NCBI GenBank assembly: GCA_027922465.2
Contig: BQMF02000059.1
Coordinates: forward strand, 372,001-436,000
Length of the DNA: 64,000 nucleotides
Reading direction: 5' to 3'
DNA from: Turritopsis dohrnii
Taxonomy: Eukaryota; Cnidaria; Hydrozoa; Anthoathecata; Oceaniidae
This document shows positions 24,811-37,177 of this stretch, in pieces (position 1 is the stretch's first letter; the number at the start of each line of letters is the position of its first letter). The notes below the pieces were generated by a model, which was given only the letters and a program-made list of their open reading frames with translations, had not been told where the DNA came from and searched no databases. A program made the position numbers and the translations under genes.

Positions 24811-27448
24811 CACAATAAGCCTTCTTGTTTTTTCCCCGCTTTCACAGAGCATTTTATTTATATCTGTTTGAAAGAAACGAGACGATACCGCCTCTTCGTA
24901 CTTCAAAGTTTCCGGTAGCAAAATTTGTTTTCTTTTTAATTTTACTCTGTTTGTGTTTTTCTCTTTAAATGTTTATTTATTTATGACCCTTAATTAATGA
25001 TTAGTTGCTAACTGGGTAACACAATAACTATTGGTTGTGGCCAATAATTTGTCTTTGAGAGAACATCTCAATAGTTTGACGAAAAATCATTTTTTAATAA
25101 TTGTTTTCCATTAGATGGCTAACACAACATGATACTAACATGATACTGACGTTCTTAAAAGGTTGATTGGACAAACACATTCCATCCATTTATCTGATCT
25201 TCAACAGCTGCATAAACCTGGTGATTCATCGAGCAGCATTTAAAATAAAAGCAAAAGTGATGATGACCAGCAGATTCATCTTCGACTTAAAAATCATAAA
25301 GTAACAGACTTTGAAATCTTCGATTGTGGGAAAGCATCACCTTTTTTGCATACCAAGTTTCTTTGGCTCCACTAGTGCCGTATATGGGTTCCAAAACTAA
25401 ATTTTGGCTCTGGAACTATGTGCCAAAAAGTAGAAAAACTCAATTGTAACAGAATTTTTATCAAATTTATGTCTATTCTGTTTTGATTCGTTTCGATTGG
25501 TAGCATTTTCTCAGGGAAAAAACACGAATTTAGAATGCGTTTTGAATGACAGGGTAAAGCAACAGATCTCTTATGGTTTGTTAAACATGAAAGTTGGTAA
25601 TGATGCCTTCCTTATTTTAGTGATCCACTGAGAGTCCCGCTTGGCTGTTAGTCAACGACCATTCCCAGAGGGTCTTTAGGGGTAGACTCAAAGCTAGCCG
25701 GGCATTTTTGTAAGAACTCAACTATCAGATATAAAATATGTATAGCTTTCGTTCTTCTTTTTAAGTAGGTTTTGGGAAGAAACTTCTGAAGATTCCTAAT
25801 GAATTCCAAAGCTGGTAAATCTGAGGTATTGTGTGGAGAAGAATACAGGTTTCTGTCAAAATTTCATTACAACTGAAAAAAAGTGTGAACAATAGAGCAT
25901 AGAAAAATTTCGTATCTTTAAGAAACACCCGTCTTCTCATTCCTTGTAAGCTTTTTTGATTTTCGTATCGACACGCTGAGGTAACATTAAAGAAATTGAT
26001 TAAATCTAATTACAACGTTTCCTTGAATATTGTAGCAGGTCAAACACGAAAGCCTAATTTCTGCATTCAAAAATTTTAATCAAACCTTACATAATGGTAT
26101 AGCTTTCCTAGCAACAATTCAAGATTGAAAAACATAGCTTTGTATAAAATGAATTATTGACATTTCCACTGTTTCCTTGGCATGAAATAACTTCTTTCAT
26201 TCTAATTTTAAATCTACCTTAATTTACCAAATTCAGTCTCGTTTCAAGCATTCTTTCTTCATTCCTACTTTGTTTGATAAACAGATCCAGTCACAACTTA
26301 GCACAACTACGTGATGACAATGAACTTTGATCCAGACAAATAACAGCATTTCAAAACAGGATGATCTTTGTTTAAATAAACAGAATAATGAAAAAATTGA
26401 AGCAGAAAGTTTAATGCACCTTTCCCAAACCTTTCTTTGCGTAAACGTGAAAGCGACGCTGAGTGTTATAGATGAAGTTACACTTGGCGACAAGCAGTAA
26501 TAAAAACAGTGCTGAGAAATGTTTAAAGCAAGGCAAGAGAAGGGAAACCCCAACCCTCATTTAGGCAGACTCGTAAAATCAAAGAGCCCGCTACACAAAA
26601 AAATTTAATTACTCTTGTTCAACTCAACAGTTACCTCAGAGATTTAAAATCTTTTCTTGTATCAAAAGAAACATCATCACTTTGCAGGCTTATTCCAAGT
26701 GTGAAGTTTCTAATGACTTTGTAGGAAATATTCACACGAACAACTCTACTTAGTCGTATACAAATCCCCACAAACGTATAGAAAAATAGTTTCGTGTAAA
26801 CACAACATGATTTTTCCGAATCCCACTAATGACAAAACCGCAACCCATCTTGAAGTAATGGCTTAGTTAGTGAAATTTTGTATTTATGAAGTCCTCTACT
26901 ATAACAGATGGTTGTAAGTATCTGAACTCGATGTTGCTTTCAGTATGCTCATCTTAAAGCCAGATCACGTACTATAATCAATGTTTAGTTTATAGATTTT
27001 TTAAGGTCCCGGGTCATCAAGTAACTTCAGAATAACTAAGAAAATCTGACTGAATGCACAAAACACACAAATTTTACCCTTCTTTTAGAAAGTTTGCTCC
27101 AGGATGAGGCAGCATTCCATCTAACAAAGGAATCCGGTTTTATAATAGGTTACGTTCCCAAAACATTAAAATTAATGATTGGCACCAATTCTCCCATTCA
27201 TATGCAATTTGAGTGCAGGTTCAAGGCAACGTAAACACATAGCAACAAAGCCATATTGTGCATATTAATAGATTGAATTCAATTCAACCCTTTACTTATT
27301 CTTTTGTTGGTGAATGTTAATTTGTATCGGCCTTCTAAAATTCAATCTGTTTTTGCTTTTCATTTTATAAAACGTAATTGGACGTTCAGGAAATTAATTA
27401 ATGCTAATTGAAAATTTCCTTTATTATTGAAGCAGGTGAAACTTAACT
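24811..27448. other. Flank of gene A with duplicated fragments
   Basis: No gene is supported. Two pieces matter. 25,991-26,044 resembles the promoter-proximal region of gene A (27,388-27,440), including GAAATTxATTAA and a following GxAGCAGGTxAAAC. 26,621-26,702 is repeated in direct orientation at 29,896-29,976, on the other side of gene A. Both point to past local duplication. Confidence 0.5.
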
Positions 27449-27456
27449 TATAAAAG
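27449..27456 (+). promoter_or_regulatory. TATA box of gene A
   Basis: TATAAAAG lies about 30 bp before a plausible start of a non-coding first exon that ends at a CAG|GTAAGT donor (27,513/27,514). The next acceptor, TTCTTCTAG at 27,673-27,681, is 28 bp before the ATG, so the 5' UTR probably contains one intron. A GGAAATTAATTAAT box at 27,389-27,402 is shared exactly with gene B. Confidence 0.6.
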
Positions 27457-27709
27457 AGACGAAAAATGATTTTCTTTAAACCAAAGATATCGTTGGACAT
27501 TACCAAAGAGCAGGTAAGTCTAGAAAGCCTATGTTTCTTCATAATTACTTTGGTCAAGATTTTCGCATTATCTTTGTCGAATATTATCATTTAAGGTCAT
27601 TTTTTACTGCAAACAAAACAATTTATCATTTTGAATTGATTGTAACCCCTTTGAATCTTGACCAAACTAATTTTCTTCTAGAGATCGCTGGAATATACAT
27701 ATTGTCGCC

Positions 27710-28813
27710 ATGAACTATTTGACGTGCGTGTTTCTCGTTGCCATGCTTGCTGTTATAAATGTTGACCAGGCAGAATCTTCATGTATATCATCCATTTCAG
27801 GTGTGTTCATTGAATATTTTAGATACATGCTACGTTTTGTACCAGTAGGGATTTTAGTCCGACCTTTATTTATTTGGCAATGTGTAAAGTTTAAAATTAA
27901 ATGGTATAGTTTTTGTCTTATTCTTTCATTGCATAACTCAACATTGAACAAAAGGTATCTCCTCCTATGAAATCAAATATTGATATTCAACATTTTAACA
28001 TAAACGTTCCACTGTTTTCTTGGGATTGAAACTCATTACAAGCAATTTTCTCTGCATTTCTAAATTATATAACTGAGACAGCGTGGGTATGATGGCCAAT
28101 ATCTATAATAGTACAGACAAACGACAGCGTTATATAACAGAATGAGCTTTGTAGTAATAAGGACTCCCGAAAAATAGAATACCGTAAAAACAGGTACAGT
28201 AAATTTAACAAGGGAAAAATTTACACGAAAACCCTTACTATCAGTTCCTTTCACTTTCTTGTGTGTTTGTTTGTTTCTCGAATATTTATACAGGATAAAA
28301 ATCTGCAGTAGTATCATATTCACATATATACACTGTTATCTTAGATGTCCTGTGAAATAAAAGATATAAAATGAAGGTGTATGTAAAACCCTTATCACGA
28401 ATTGATGTTAATGTGCCATATTTCAGCACCTTTGTCCATATGGACAGCGTTTAGATGTGTTACATAGTTTCAGGGAAATTATTGAATGAAAGAAAAATGT
28501 CCAAATAAAGAGTGAAGCTCGTATGGAAAGCTTACCTAAAACATGGTAAATAAACAAGAATGTGAGAAAGGTGTTTTGTGATATTACTTCAGCTGATTAC
28601 GATACGTTAAAAAGTTACGTTGTTTTTGAAAATGTTTTTTAATCTATTTTAGGAGCTGTTATTCCGAATGTCATGAGTTTGGGTGGTGGAATGTGTGAAT
28701 ATTGCGATGGTGGCGGTACTAGATTCGATGCTTGTGGCAAAAGAAAACGAGAATTTCACGCCAAGCTTAACAGATTCAATTATAACAACTTGAACAACTT
28801 ATGGAAGAAATAA
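27710..28813 (+). CDS. Small secreted four-cysteine protein A (two coding exons)
   Basis: Exons 27710-27800 and 28653-28813 join in phase 1 inside a glycine codon, giving 83 residues. Residues 1-21 form a signal peptide, MNYLTCVFLVAMLAVINVDQ plus A. The mature part has four cysteines in the pattern C-x19-C-x2-C-x9-C, with CEYC as the central pair and RFDAC at the fourth. A KRKR run follows and then a basic, asparagine-rich tail ending WKK. An AATAAA signal starts 4 nt after the stop. Genes B (44.3 kb) and C (50.2 kb) share the cysteine spacing, the F-x2-C motif, and the intron position and phase. I do not recognise the family. It could be a peptide toxin, antimicrobial, signalling peptide or matrix component; nothing in the sequence decides between these. 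Confidence 0.8.
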
Positions 28814-28822
28814 AAGAATAAA

Positions 28823-31456
28823 TGTAAACGCAAAACTGATAGTATGTTATTACGAATAAAAAACAACCTGAAGTTGTCTTCAAATTTTGTAGTTTCTGAT
28901 GAAATGACTGATGATTTCAACAAAACCCACAAAAGTATTTGTTTTCAACAGATTTTGAAGGAGTTCTGATTTGTTACTACCCTTAGTGTGAAATAACAAT
29001 GCTGTAACACTTAGCGTAGTAGGGTCGAAGCTTAATGCAATAACGACGCTAAATGTAATAAATAAGCATCATAAAAGACAGGAAATCAGCGGCAAGTATG
29101 CGAAATGTGCAAACAATATTTTGACAGGAAATGATTGAAATAACTAGGAATTGAAGCAATCGTTTTGCAGACAAAACGTCTTAAGTCAATGTTCATGGGT
29201 TAGTAGTTCACTTTTGCGAGTTTAATTACCTGCAAAACTGTAGTTGGAAACCGTTAACACCCTTTAATAGTAGTCTACCAGAGAAAAATGCAATGCTTGG
29301 ACATGTAAACCCAATGCTTTATTCTTCCTTGGTGAAGCAAATACGCAAATACTCCCTAACTATGAGGTATATGAACAAGAATTATTTATCCGAAATCAAA
29401 AATGAGATACCGTATTTCTTAAATTCCAACTTTTGGATGCGGCGTTTAATGGAGGGCGGCGTTCATAACAGGGGGGCGTTCATAAGAGGGCAACATTTAT
29501 TACAAAACAAAAATTGAGATAAAAGCAGAATTTAAACAATGTTTTCTTTTCCTTTAAAACTTTACGAAAGATTGTAGGAAATTGATGTAAACAAAAGATA
29601 TATTCACATTACACAAAAATTTCGGAGAATATCAATATCACTGTGGCCATCCTCTTTCACGACATGAAAAGTATCTTAGCTTTCTCATAAAATCAATGAG
29701 CCTGTTAAACGAAAAACATTAATGTAAGAGTGCGTTTACATGAGAGCCGTACTGAACTCAAACCTGTTTGAAATCGACATTCTGTTTACATGATAAATTT
29801 CGATACGGTCTTGGCGAGTAAAACACGAAAGATTTACTAGTTTCTATCTCGTTGATTGTACGAATCTCCCTAATGAGACTGGTTCAAGACTGTGCCACTC
29901 AACAGTAACTTCGGAGATTTTAAATCTTTTGTTGTACCAAAGAAACATCATTACTTTGCACGCTTATTTCAAGTGTTGATGATTAGCTTGATGTAGTCCA
30001 AATTACACCCAAATTTCCTTTTCTTGAGCAAATTATGAAAAAAACGAACAATACAAACTCAGTATAGTCAAGTTCACTGTGTAAAAAAACTGAACTTTTT
30101 GAAAATTTTATAGACATTACATTTTCTTTAAACTGCAGTTCAGAACATGAAAAAAGCTCTGGAAAATACTTTTCGTGACTTCCCTCTCAGAACCAAGTGA
30201 TTTTCCTGTTTTTGGCGTGTTTTACTTTTCAAATTCTAAAAGTTCCCAAGTTTTCCAGCAGCAGTTTTCGAGTAATTAGAAGTCAAATTTACTGGTTATC
30301 GTGCGTATCGATTTTCATCGTATGTTCTCGATTTTGATTGTTTCATTAGTAAAATTTCAAAACAAATATAAGGATTTCCAAATTTGTAAGATTAGTTTTG
30401 GTTGAAAGTGCTTTTCATCAACAATCGTGCAAATAACGAGTCTGACTTGGGAAAATATCGAATAACCTTTATAACTGCATAATTTTGAAGGAGAAGGCAG
30501 AAAAACTAAGGAATATTATATTATTTACATCTGTGCTGCTCTATTAAGTAAATGTGTACATACTTAAACTTTCGCAACTAATATTCACTTAATGATTGTG
30601 TACAAAATACAAAACAACAACATTTCAAGGTCTATACTCTGGTATTTGGATTCACAGCATGTACACAGTGTAAGTAATATACGCAACGAAATCTAAGTAC
30701 AGGAATATTATAAAGAACAAACTAAATTAACAGTATTTACTATAACCAGTGGTAAGAAAGAACCATGAAAGCATGGAATTAATAGTTGACAGATGAAGAT
30801 CCCTGTTTCCTGTACGAAAAGCCCTAAAATGTAACAACACTAACTATACCAATACTATATAAACACTCCCAAATGAACATAACTCTGATTCAGAACATCT
30901 TCTTTTAATGTAACTTTGATAATCTTTAATTGTTTCCTGGAAAATAGGACTTTGTACAAAATCTTCAAAGAAATTTTCATCAAACTTTCTCTCATTGCAC
31001 CAATAAATTCAAATCTTTCTTCTTTCTTTTCATCATCTTTTGAAACCAAGTAGGATTGAAGTCATAAACGACTAAGAGCTTTGAACATCAATTAAAGGGT
31101 TCAAACACTAGATTATAATGTTTACTAGACATCACACTTCGACATGAACCAGTTGCATAAACACCAGATTCCAAAAGTATATGCTACAAACAAATTATAT
31201 AACTTCATACTTAGATTCAAATTTAACCATTTTAAAAGAAGGTAATACAGTTTCAATGCTAATGGTAAAACATCACCTGTGGAGGAGTGATTTGAGTATG
31301 ATTTTCAGAAAAAAAGAATAACAAATTGCATTCATACAATACAGTTGTCAGTAATGATCTAAAAGAAAATGATTAATGTCACAGGTGCATTTATGATAGG
31401 TAGGTATGAGATAGTTGAAATGTCAGTAAAATTATATAATTGTGCATGAATTGTAT
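28823..31456. other. Flank of gene A, no supported gene
   Basis: Holds a copy of the AATAAACGCC-type repeat (about 29,405-29,500) and the direct repeat 29,896-29,976 (copy of 26,621-26,702). On the minus strand at about 30,826-31,000 there is an open frame with protein-like composition, including FDENFFEDFVQSPIFQETIK, ending at a stop near 30,826. It may be a lone exon but has no recognised family. Confidence 0.4.
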
Positions 31457-31462
31457 TAAAAC

Positions 31463-31960
31463 TACGGTGGCCTATATGTGACATTCTCAAAAATAAAAAA
31501 TGTAACATGCAGCAGTCTTTCCCGAATGTTATAACATGCATCATGCACGTTATAACATGCAGCAGTCTTTCCCGAACGTTATAACATACATGATGCACGT
31601 TATAACATGCAAGAGTCTCTCCCGAACGTTATAACATACATGATGCACGTTATAACATGCAAGAGTCCCTCCCGAATGTTATAACGTTCGGTAATTAATA
31701 GTTACCGAATGTTACAATTTGAAATGCGGAGCGGAGATCACGTTATAACATGCAGCAGTCTCTCCCGAACGTTATAACATGCATCATGCATGTTATAACA
31801 TGCAAGAGTCCCTCCCGAATGTTATAACGTTCGGTAACTAATAGTTACCGAATGTTACAATTTGAAATGCGGAGCGGAGATCACGTTATAACATGCAGCA
31901 GTCTCTCCCGAACGTTATAACATGCATCATGCATGTTATAACATGCAGCAACCAAACGCT
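31463..31960. repeat. Left terminal inverted repeat with internal modules
   Basis: At least six copies of a 30-60 bp unit built from GTTATAACATGC, GCAGTCTCTCCCGAACG and a CATGATGCATG palindrome. The block AAATGCGGAGCGGAGATCAC occurs twice (31,72x and 31,865). Matches the right end (36,531-37,063) in inverse orientation. Confidence 0.9.
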
Positions 31961-32151
31961 ACGACTAAGCATGCGCGATGAATCCATGAGCATGCGTATA
32001 AGCTAATGTTTTGGTGAAACGTTTGGAAGACATTATGTTTTAATCGAGTTAACAGCCATGTTTTGATTTATGGCTTTCTTACTTTGTTTTTTGATGTGAC
32101 GAATTTATTTCTGCTGTTTTTTACTTTTTTGAAGGAAATCTCAACATCATT

Positions 32152-33373
32152 ATGGATTTTACTTTAATACTGATGATATGTTTGTTGTTTGGTTTGGTGA
32201 GCGCTGTAAATCCACACCATCTTCTTCATGCGGAAATCGATGATATCATTAAGGAATACTTTCGTGCAAACTATCCATATGCAGAAATATTACACATTCT
32301 TGCAACATTTCATGGCATAAAGATAAGTTTACGTCAGCTACATCGGTTGTTGAGGAAACTTGGCCTGTTTAGGAAAAAGCAAAAAACACCTATAAACGAC
32401 GTTGTTTATTTTATTCGAAAGAACATTGGCACGTCGTCGTCAAGTTTAGGTTATAGAGCAATGCATTGTAAGTTGAGAGAAGATGGATATATTGTGGACA
32501 AAGAGACCGTTCGCCTTGTGTTAAAGGCACTTGATCCAGAGGGTGTAGAGGAATAGATCAGCAAAACGTCTGAGAAGGAGAACGTACAGATCCATTGGGC
32601 CGAATTATGTTTGGCACATAGACGGCTACGACAAACTGAAACCATTTGGACTTGCAATACACGGATGTGTTGATGGTTTCAGTAGGAGAATCATGTGGCT
32701 CAAAGTGGCTGAAACTAATAATAACCCTGCGGTAATAGCACAATATTATGTTGGTTGCATTGAAAGTTTGAAACTTGTTCCAAGGCTGATAAGAGCTGAT
32801 AGAGGTTCAGAAAACATCAAAATTGGTGGACTGCAAGGATATTTTCACAGACGGTCAGGTGTAAGTCGCAGTTTCCAATACGGTTCATCGATAAACAATC
32901 AACGGATCGAGTCATGGTGGTGTCAGTTACGAAAGAGTCGTTTGAATTGGTGGATAAACTATTTTAAGGACATGAGAGACACTTTAAGTTTTGATGCCAG
33001 TTTAGATCATCATAAAGAGTGCATACGTTTTTGCTTCATGGATATTATACAAAAAGAACTTGACGAAACTCGTAGACTTTGGAACAATCACCGAATAAGA
33101 TATAATCGGAATTCTGAATGTCCTGCTGGTCGTCCCGACATTCTCTATTTTGCTCCGGAAACGGTCAACGGTAGAGATGGAGGTTTGATGATTTCTCATG
33201 CAGATATTAATGCAGCAAAAGATCAATGTGAAAGACCGTTATATTTTGGGTGTAGGGAGGAATTTCTACATTTGGCTGCTATGATAATGCAAGAAAATGG
33301 GATCAGTGTTCCCGAAACAGTCGATGATGCAAGAACATTGTATGATCTAATACTGGAAGAGATTGATAACTAA
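32152..33373 (+). pseudogene. IS3EU transposase (one frameshift, catalytic residues kept)
   Basis: Two frames make one protein: 32152-32556 (134 codons) and the next frame from about 32,555 to 33373. The first part carries helix-turn-helix segments, including the IS3-type LGYRAMHCKLREDG block that precedes the catalytic core. The second carries the retroviral-integrase-like DDE fold: first Asp in WHIDGYDK, second in RADRGSEN, Glu in NNQRIESWW. These are the three expected acidic residues. A single-base shift at GAATAG (32,551-32,556) separates the frames, so the product is truncated unless frameshifting, a small intron or a sequencing error applies. The first ATG gives an oddly hydrophobic N-terminus (ILMICLLFGLVSA), so the true start may be later. 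Confidence 0.85.
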
Positions 33374-34830
33374 CTTCGATAACTGCTGTACTACCTTAAT
33401 TGAAACTGTTTGTTTGAAATAGGTTTTTACTTGAATTATGTTTAAATACGGAAATGTGATTATAGTGTGATTATGGGTTTCTCATGTTCATGTACTCTAT
33501 AAGACTTTTCATATAGCGATTATTTTTGGTTAATTACTACAAATGTAGTCACGATGTAGTTTTGCGTGTTGGAGTTTCATGTTGCTGCGTAACAATCTTT
33601 TGTGCAGAACTTTCTTGCCCTCGCCCCGAATTCCCAAACATCTTTTAGAAAACATTGGATATCGGTTTGAATTTCCGGGGTAAATCTCCAGGTTAACCTT
33701 CGGATTCTTCTTGTTGAGCAAATATTTTCACATCAGCTTGTGATCCCTCGATTCCTCGAAATAGCTGTTTCTTTTAGAGGGTCTTAGTCTTCGGTTGATT
33801 TTTCCGAAGCGCTAGTGACGTTTTGCAAAGGATTTCCCGTGTATATCGAGAAAAAAAGACCTTCATTGGTTTTACGCAAAGGAGATTCGAACCGAGACTA
33901 TATTCGTGTTTGATAAAAACAAAATAGCTTTGCCGAACTCGAAACCGGCAACCGTCAATGTCTCATTGTCACCACGAAGTAGAAAATGACAAGAGTAGGC
34001 AATCTATAAACTATATAATAGCTTTCAAGAAACCGACAGGGAAATTATGTCAAGCTTTTTGGAGGAGTTGTCGTAAGGCGTTCTGGGTGATGGTTGTATT
34101 TCGTTATTTCTACTAATAGTTAGACTTTCAAAAATTTCTTGTGAGAAGAGTGAGAAGGTTTGGTTTGGATATTTATATCGATTCATGGTGATCATTCATA
34201 ATTTAGAGATTATAAGACAGTCAAGGATTTTCCGGGATCCGGGACAACTTTTATATATATATTTTATAACGGAAATTATAGGACAATTACAAGACTGATG
34301 AAAATTATCGAATATCTGCAGTCAGGTAATCACATTTAATCCACGCAGTTAAAACACAAGAAATATATCTAGGACATGTGTTCAGAGATACAAGATAAGG
34401 GTTCAGAGGAATTTTAACATATATCAATACAGGATGAGCCCAGATAAATCATCGTATGTTCAAACCGTATAATAATCTCTGAGTGTATAATACAATAAAA
34501 GCGATTTACAAATGTAAAATAACCAAGATATTGTCTTACCACAATCACTGTGTCAAAACAAAAACAACGTAACACTAAAAAGGAAAATGCTTTCCAAAAA
34601 TGTTAAAGAATCGCATTTCATACAAACTAGACTTAAAACAACTGTTCAGTCACGACACCTTTAAAAGGTCTTTTACGAAGTATATATATATCAATCACAA
34701 TGAACAAAAGTTTAAAATATAAATAACATCTTTAATGACAATTGAAAACATGTTTTTGCCAACCTTCCGAAACATAATTGTAGAATAAAATACTATAAAG
34801 AGTTTATAAGAAACAGTCATTTTAAGCTGT
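33374..34830. other. IS3EU interior between its two convergent genes
   Basis: Non-coding by eye: probable 3' UTRs of the two element genes, which point toward each other. No repeats or motifs of note. Confidence 0.5.
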
Positions 34831-36122
34831 CTATATATCTTGCACACTCCACAGTTCTTCACAGTTTAAGAAACGGCAAAAGTTTTCTTTTAGTTCTGTA
34901 AACGAAGAAAATTGCCTCGGTAAAAGTAAGATTTTGAAACAGGTTTGAGCGGATGGATGCAAGTAATCTTTAGATTGGTTCACAAAATCAACTTTAATTT
35001 TAGTGTCCGGAGGTAGATTCGATGAACCTGTGATAAAGCGCACAAACGACAAAAGCTCTACTTGAGTGCAGCTTCTAATGTAGCAATATACCCACGTGAC
35101 AATTTTTTGCTCTTGAGAGCTTTTTTCTTCGACTTGTATACAATTTATCAATGACTCACTTGTAGGGATGAGAGTGCGGTATAGTCCATCAATCATGCGT
35201 AAACTGACTTTATTCCAAAATGGACCCATACCAGTAACAATGGCCTTCATCGAATAAGTGGCGTTTTTTATTAAAGCAAAGTTTCCAGCTTTTTCACAGA
35301 GCATGTTGACGTTTTGGGCTGTTGGCATTTCATAAACCATGTACTCAGAAAGCACATTCATCACCCCTTGTTGATGCTTTTCTATTCATCCACCCAAGAC
35401 CAAACTTTCTGAACTGAAGACAATTTACTTTTGGTAGCTACTTTTGAGCCTTTCCTACGTTCAACTCCAGATGTCTTTATGAAATTAATGAGTTCCTCTT
35501 TATCTACTTCACTTTTCTCACTGCACAAAGATTTTAAGGTCACTATGTCTCCTTTTCGAACCAGACCTAGTTCTACTAGGTCGTCTGTTTTTGCATGACA
35601 AATTGCAGATCTGTCCATCTAAAATCAATTTGACTAATAATAAATATAGGAAATAACAGTAAAAATGATGATATTAACTGATTTTCCTGTTGTTGGTGAT
35701 AGGAACTTAGAATTCTGATGATTACTAGCAAAGCTTTATTTACTTATTTACTCTTGAAAGTGTATAAGAAGTTTCTTATCAAACAAACAGAGGCATTTTA
35801 TAGTCAATATGTGTAGTATACAGAGCTCCTTATTTAAATGATAAAGGGCTTTCTCACAGTTATAAATATTGTTACAAAACAAATGAAATACACAATTTCA
35901 CAAATAAAACATGTCTATTGTCTCCAATTACTGTGTGCCTTCTTCAAGTTAAAATGAAAATGAAAATGGAGAAAAATTATTCAAAATGCGATTTGAAATA
36001 AGTGTTTCTTTGTTTCTTTAACAAATGTTTTTTCTTTGTTAATTCGTTAAATAGTGATCATACATACCTGATTTATCCTGAAGTTTTGCACAACAGATGG
36101 CTCAACCCCTCTGTTTTCAAGC
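34831..36122 (-). pseudogene. SAM + HECT-like protein carried by the IS3EU element (frameshifted)
   Basis: Three blocks. An ATG exon (36066-36122, 19 codons) ends at a GTATG donor and is spliced to 35618-35382 through a TTTTAG acceptor. Together they look like a SAM domain, with DDLVELGLVRKGDIVTLKSL as its characteristic end. After a frame change near 35,380 the frame 35364-34831 encodes a HECT-type ubiquitin-ligase C-lobe: FVRFITGSSNLPP, then the catalytic cysteine context AQTCFKILLLP, then an ELKENF-type end. Such accessory HECT-like genes accompany some IS3EU elements (recalled, not searched). The upstream frame ends in GAATAG, the same hexamer as at the transposase shift. The cysteine is kept, so the ancestor was probably active. 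Confidence 0.7.
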
Positions 36123-36530
36123 ATTCAACAAACCTATTATGACAACAATAACAAATACATGCATTCAGTAAAACTTCGATACAATTTCAACTACAGTAAG
36201 TAAAAATGGAATAGTACTTTTTGTTGTATAACAAAATTTTGTTATATAAATCCCATCAGCTGTAAAACGATTTAATTTTTAAATCAAAATCATTATAAAC
36301 AACATATCAAATCAAATAACAAATACTCTGTTGTCGAACAAAGGAAACTTCAATAATAGACCAGATAACAACAAATACCCAAAAAGTTATACTTCAAACT
36401 TGGTGGATGATATCATATTAAGCTCAGCATCTGCTGTACAAACATAAAAACGAGGGATAAAATATTCATGTAGCTACAAACCTCTTCAACTTCGTCCGCC
36501 ATCATGTATGATTCAATATTTTGCCCCACG

Positions 36531-37063
36531 TGTGATCTCCGCTCCGCATTTCACATTCTAACATTCGGTAACTATTAGTTACCGAACGTTATAACATTCT
36601 GGAGGGACTCCTGCATGTTATAACGTTCGGGAAAGACTGCTGCATGTTATAACGTGCATGATGCATGTTATAACGTTCGGGAGAGTCTGCTGCATGTTAT
36701 AACATGCATGATGCATGTTATAACATTCGGGAGACACTGCTGCATGTTATAACGTGACCTCCGCTCCGCATTTTAAATTGTAACATTCGGTAACTATTAG
36801 TTACCGAACGTTATAACATTCGGGAGGGACTCCTGCATGTTATAACGTTCGGGAGAGACTCCTGCATGTTATAACGTGCATGATGCATGTTATAACATTC
36901 GGGAAAGACTGCTGTATGTTATAACGTGCATGATGCATGTTATAACATTCGGGAAAGACTGCTGTATGTTATAACGTGCATGATGCATGTTATAACATTC
37001 GGGAGACACTGCTGCATGTTACATTTTTTTTATTTTTGAGAATGTCACATATGGGCCACCGTA
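36531..37063. repeat. Right terminal inverted repeat with internal modules
   Basis: Mirror of the left end: repeated GCATGTTATAACGTGCATGA, CATTCGGGAGAGACTGCTGC and a GGTAACTATTAGTTACC hairpin, ending at the complement of TACGGTGGCC. It starts at the GTGATCTCCGCTCCGCATTT block. The 400 bp just inside it (36,123-36,530) is the likely promoter side of the SAM-HECT gene and shows nothing else. Confidence 0.9.
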
Positions 37064-37102
37064 TAAAACCAGTACAACATGGTAAAATAACTGATGAGTC
37101 TA

Positions 37103-37177
37103 ATTGTAATGTGTCTTTGTGTATCTTATACTACTTATATATATTTAGAGCCCGATCTGAAAAACAAACATACAATA
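37103..37177 (-). repeat. 3' LTR (75 bp)
   Basis: Identical to 41836-41910 over the whole length. Very short for an LTR, with a TATATAAGTAGTATAAG core on the minus strand that may serve as promoter. Confidence 0.85.

Larger units (their letters stand above)
31463..37063. mobile_element. Complete IS3EU-type DNA transposon (5.6 kb)
   Basis: The ends begin TACGGTGGCCTATATG (left) and its near-perfect complement (right). The element is flanked by identical 6-bp TAAAAC at 31457-31462 and 37064-37069. Each terminal inverted repeat is about 500-540 bp (to about 31,960; from about 36,531) and is filled with repeated GTTATAACATGCAGCAGTC / CTCCCGAACGTTATAAC modules and a GGTAACTAATAGTTACC hairpin. Inside are a plus-strand IS3-like DDE transposase gene and an opposing SAM/HECT-like gene. 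The sharp duplication and well-matched ends suggest a fairly recent insertion. Confidence 0.9.

Noticed and set aside
31500..31950. CRISPR-like look of regularly spaced repeats
   Set aside because: The repeats are modules of a terminal inverted repeat with a mirrored partner at 36.5-37.1 kb in a eukaryotic transposon; the spacers are themselves repeated.
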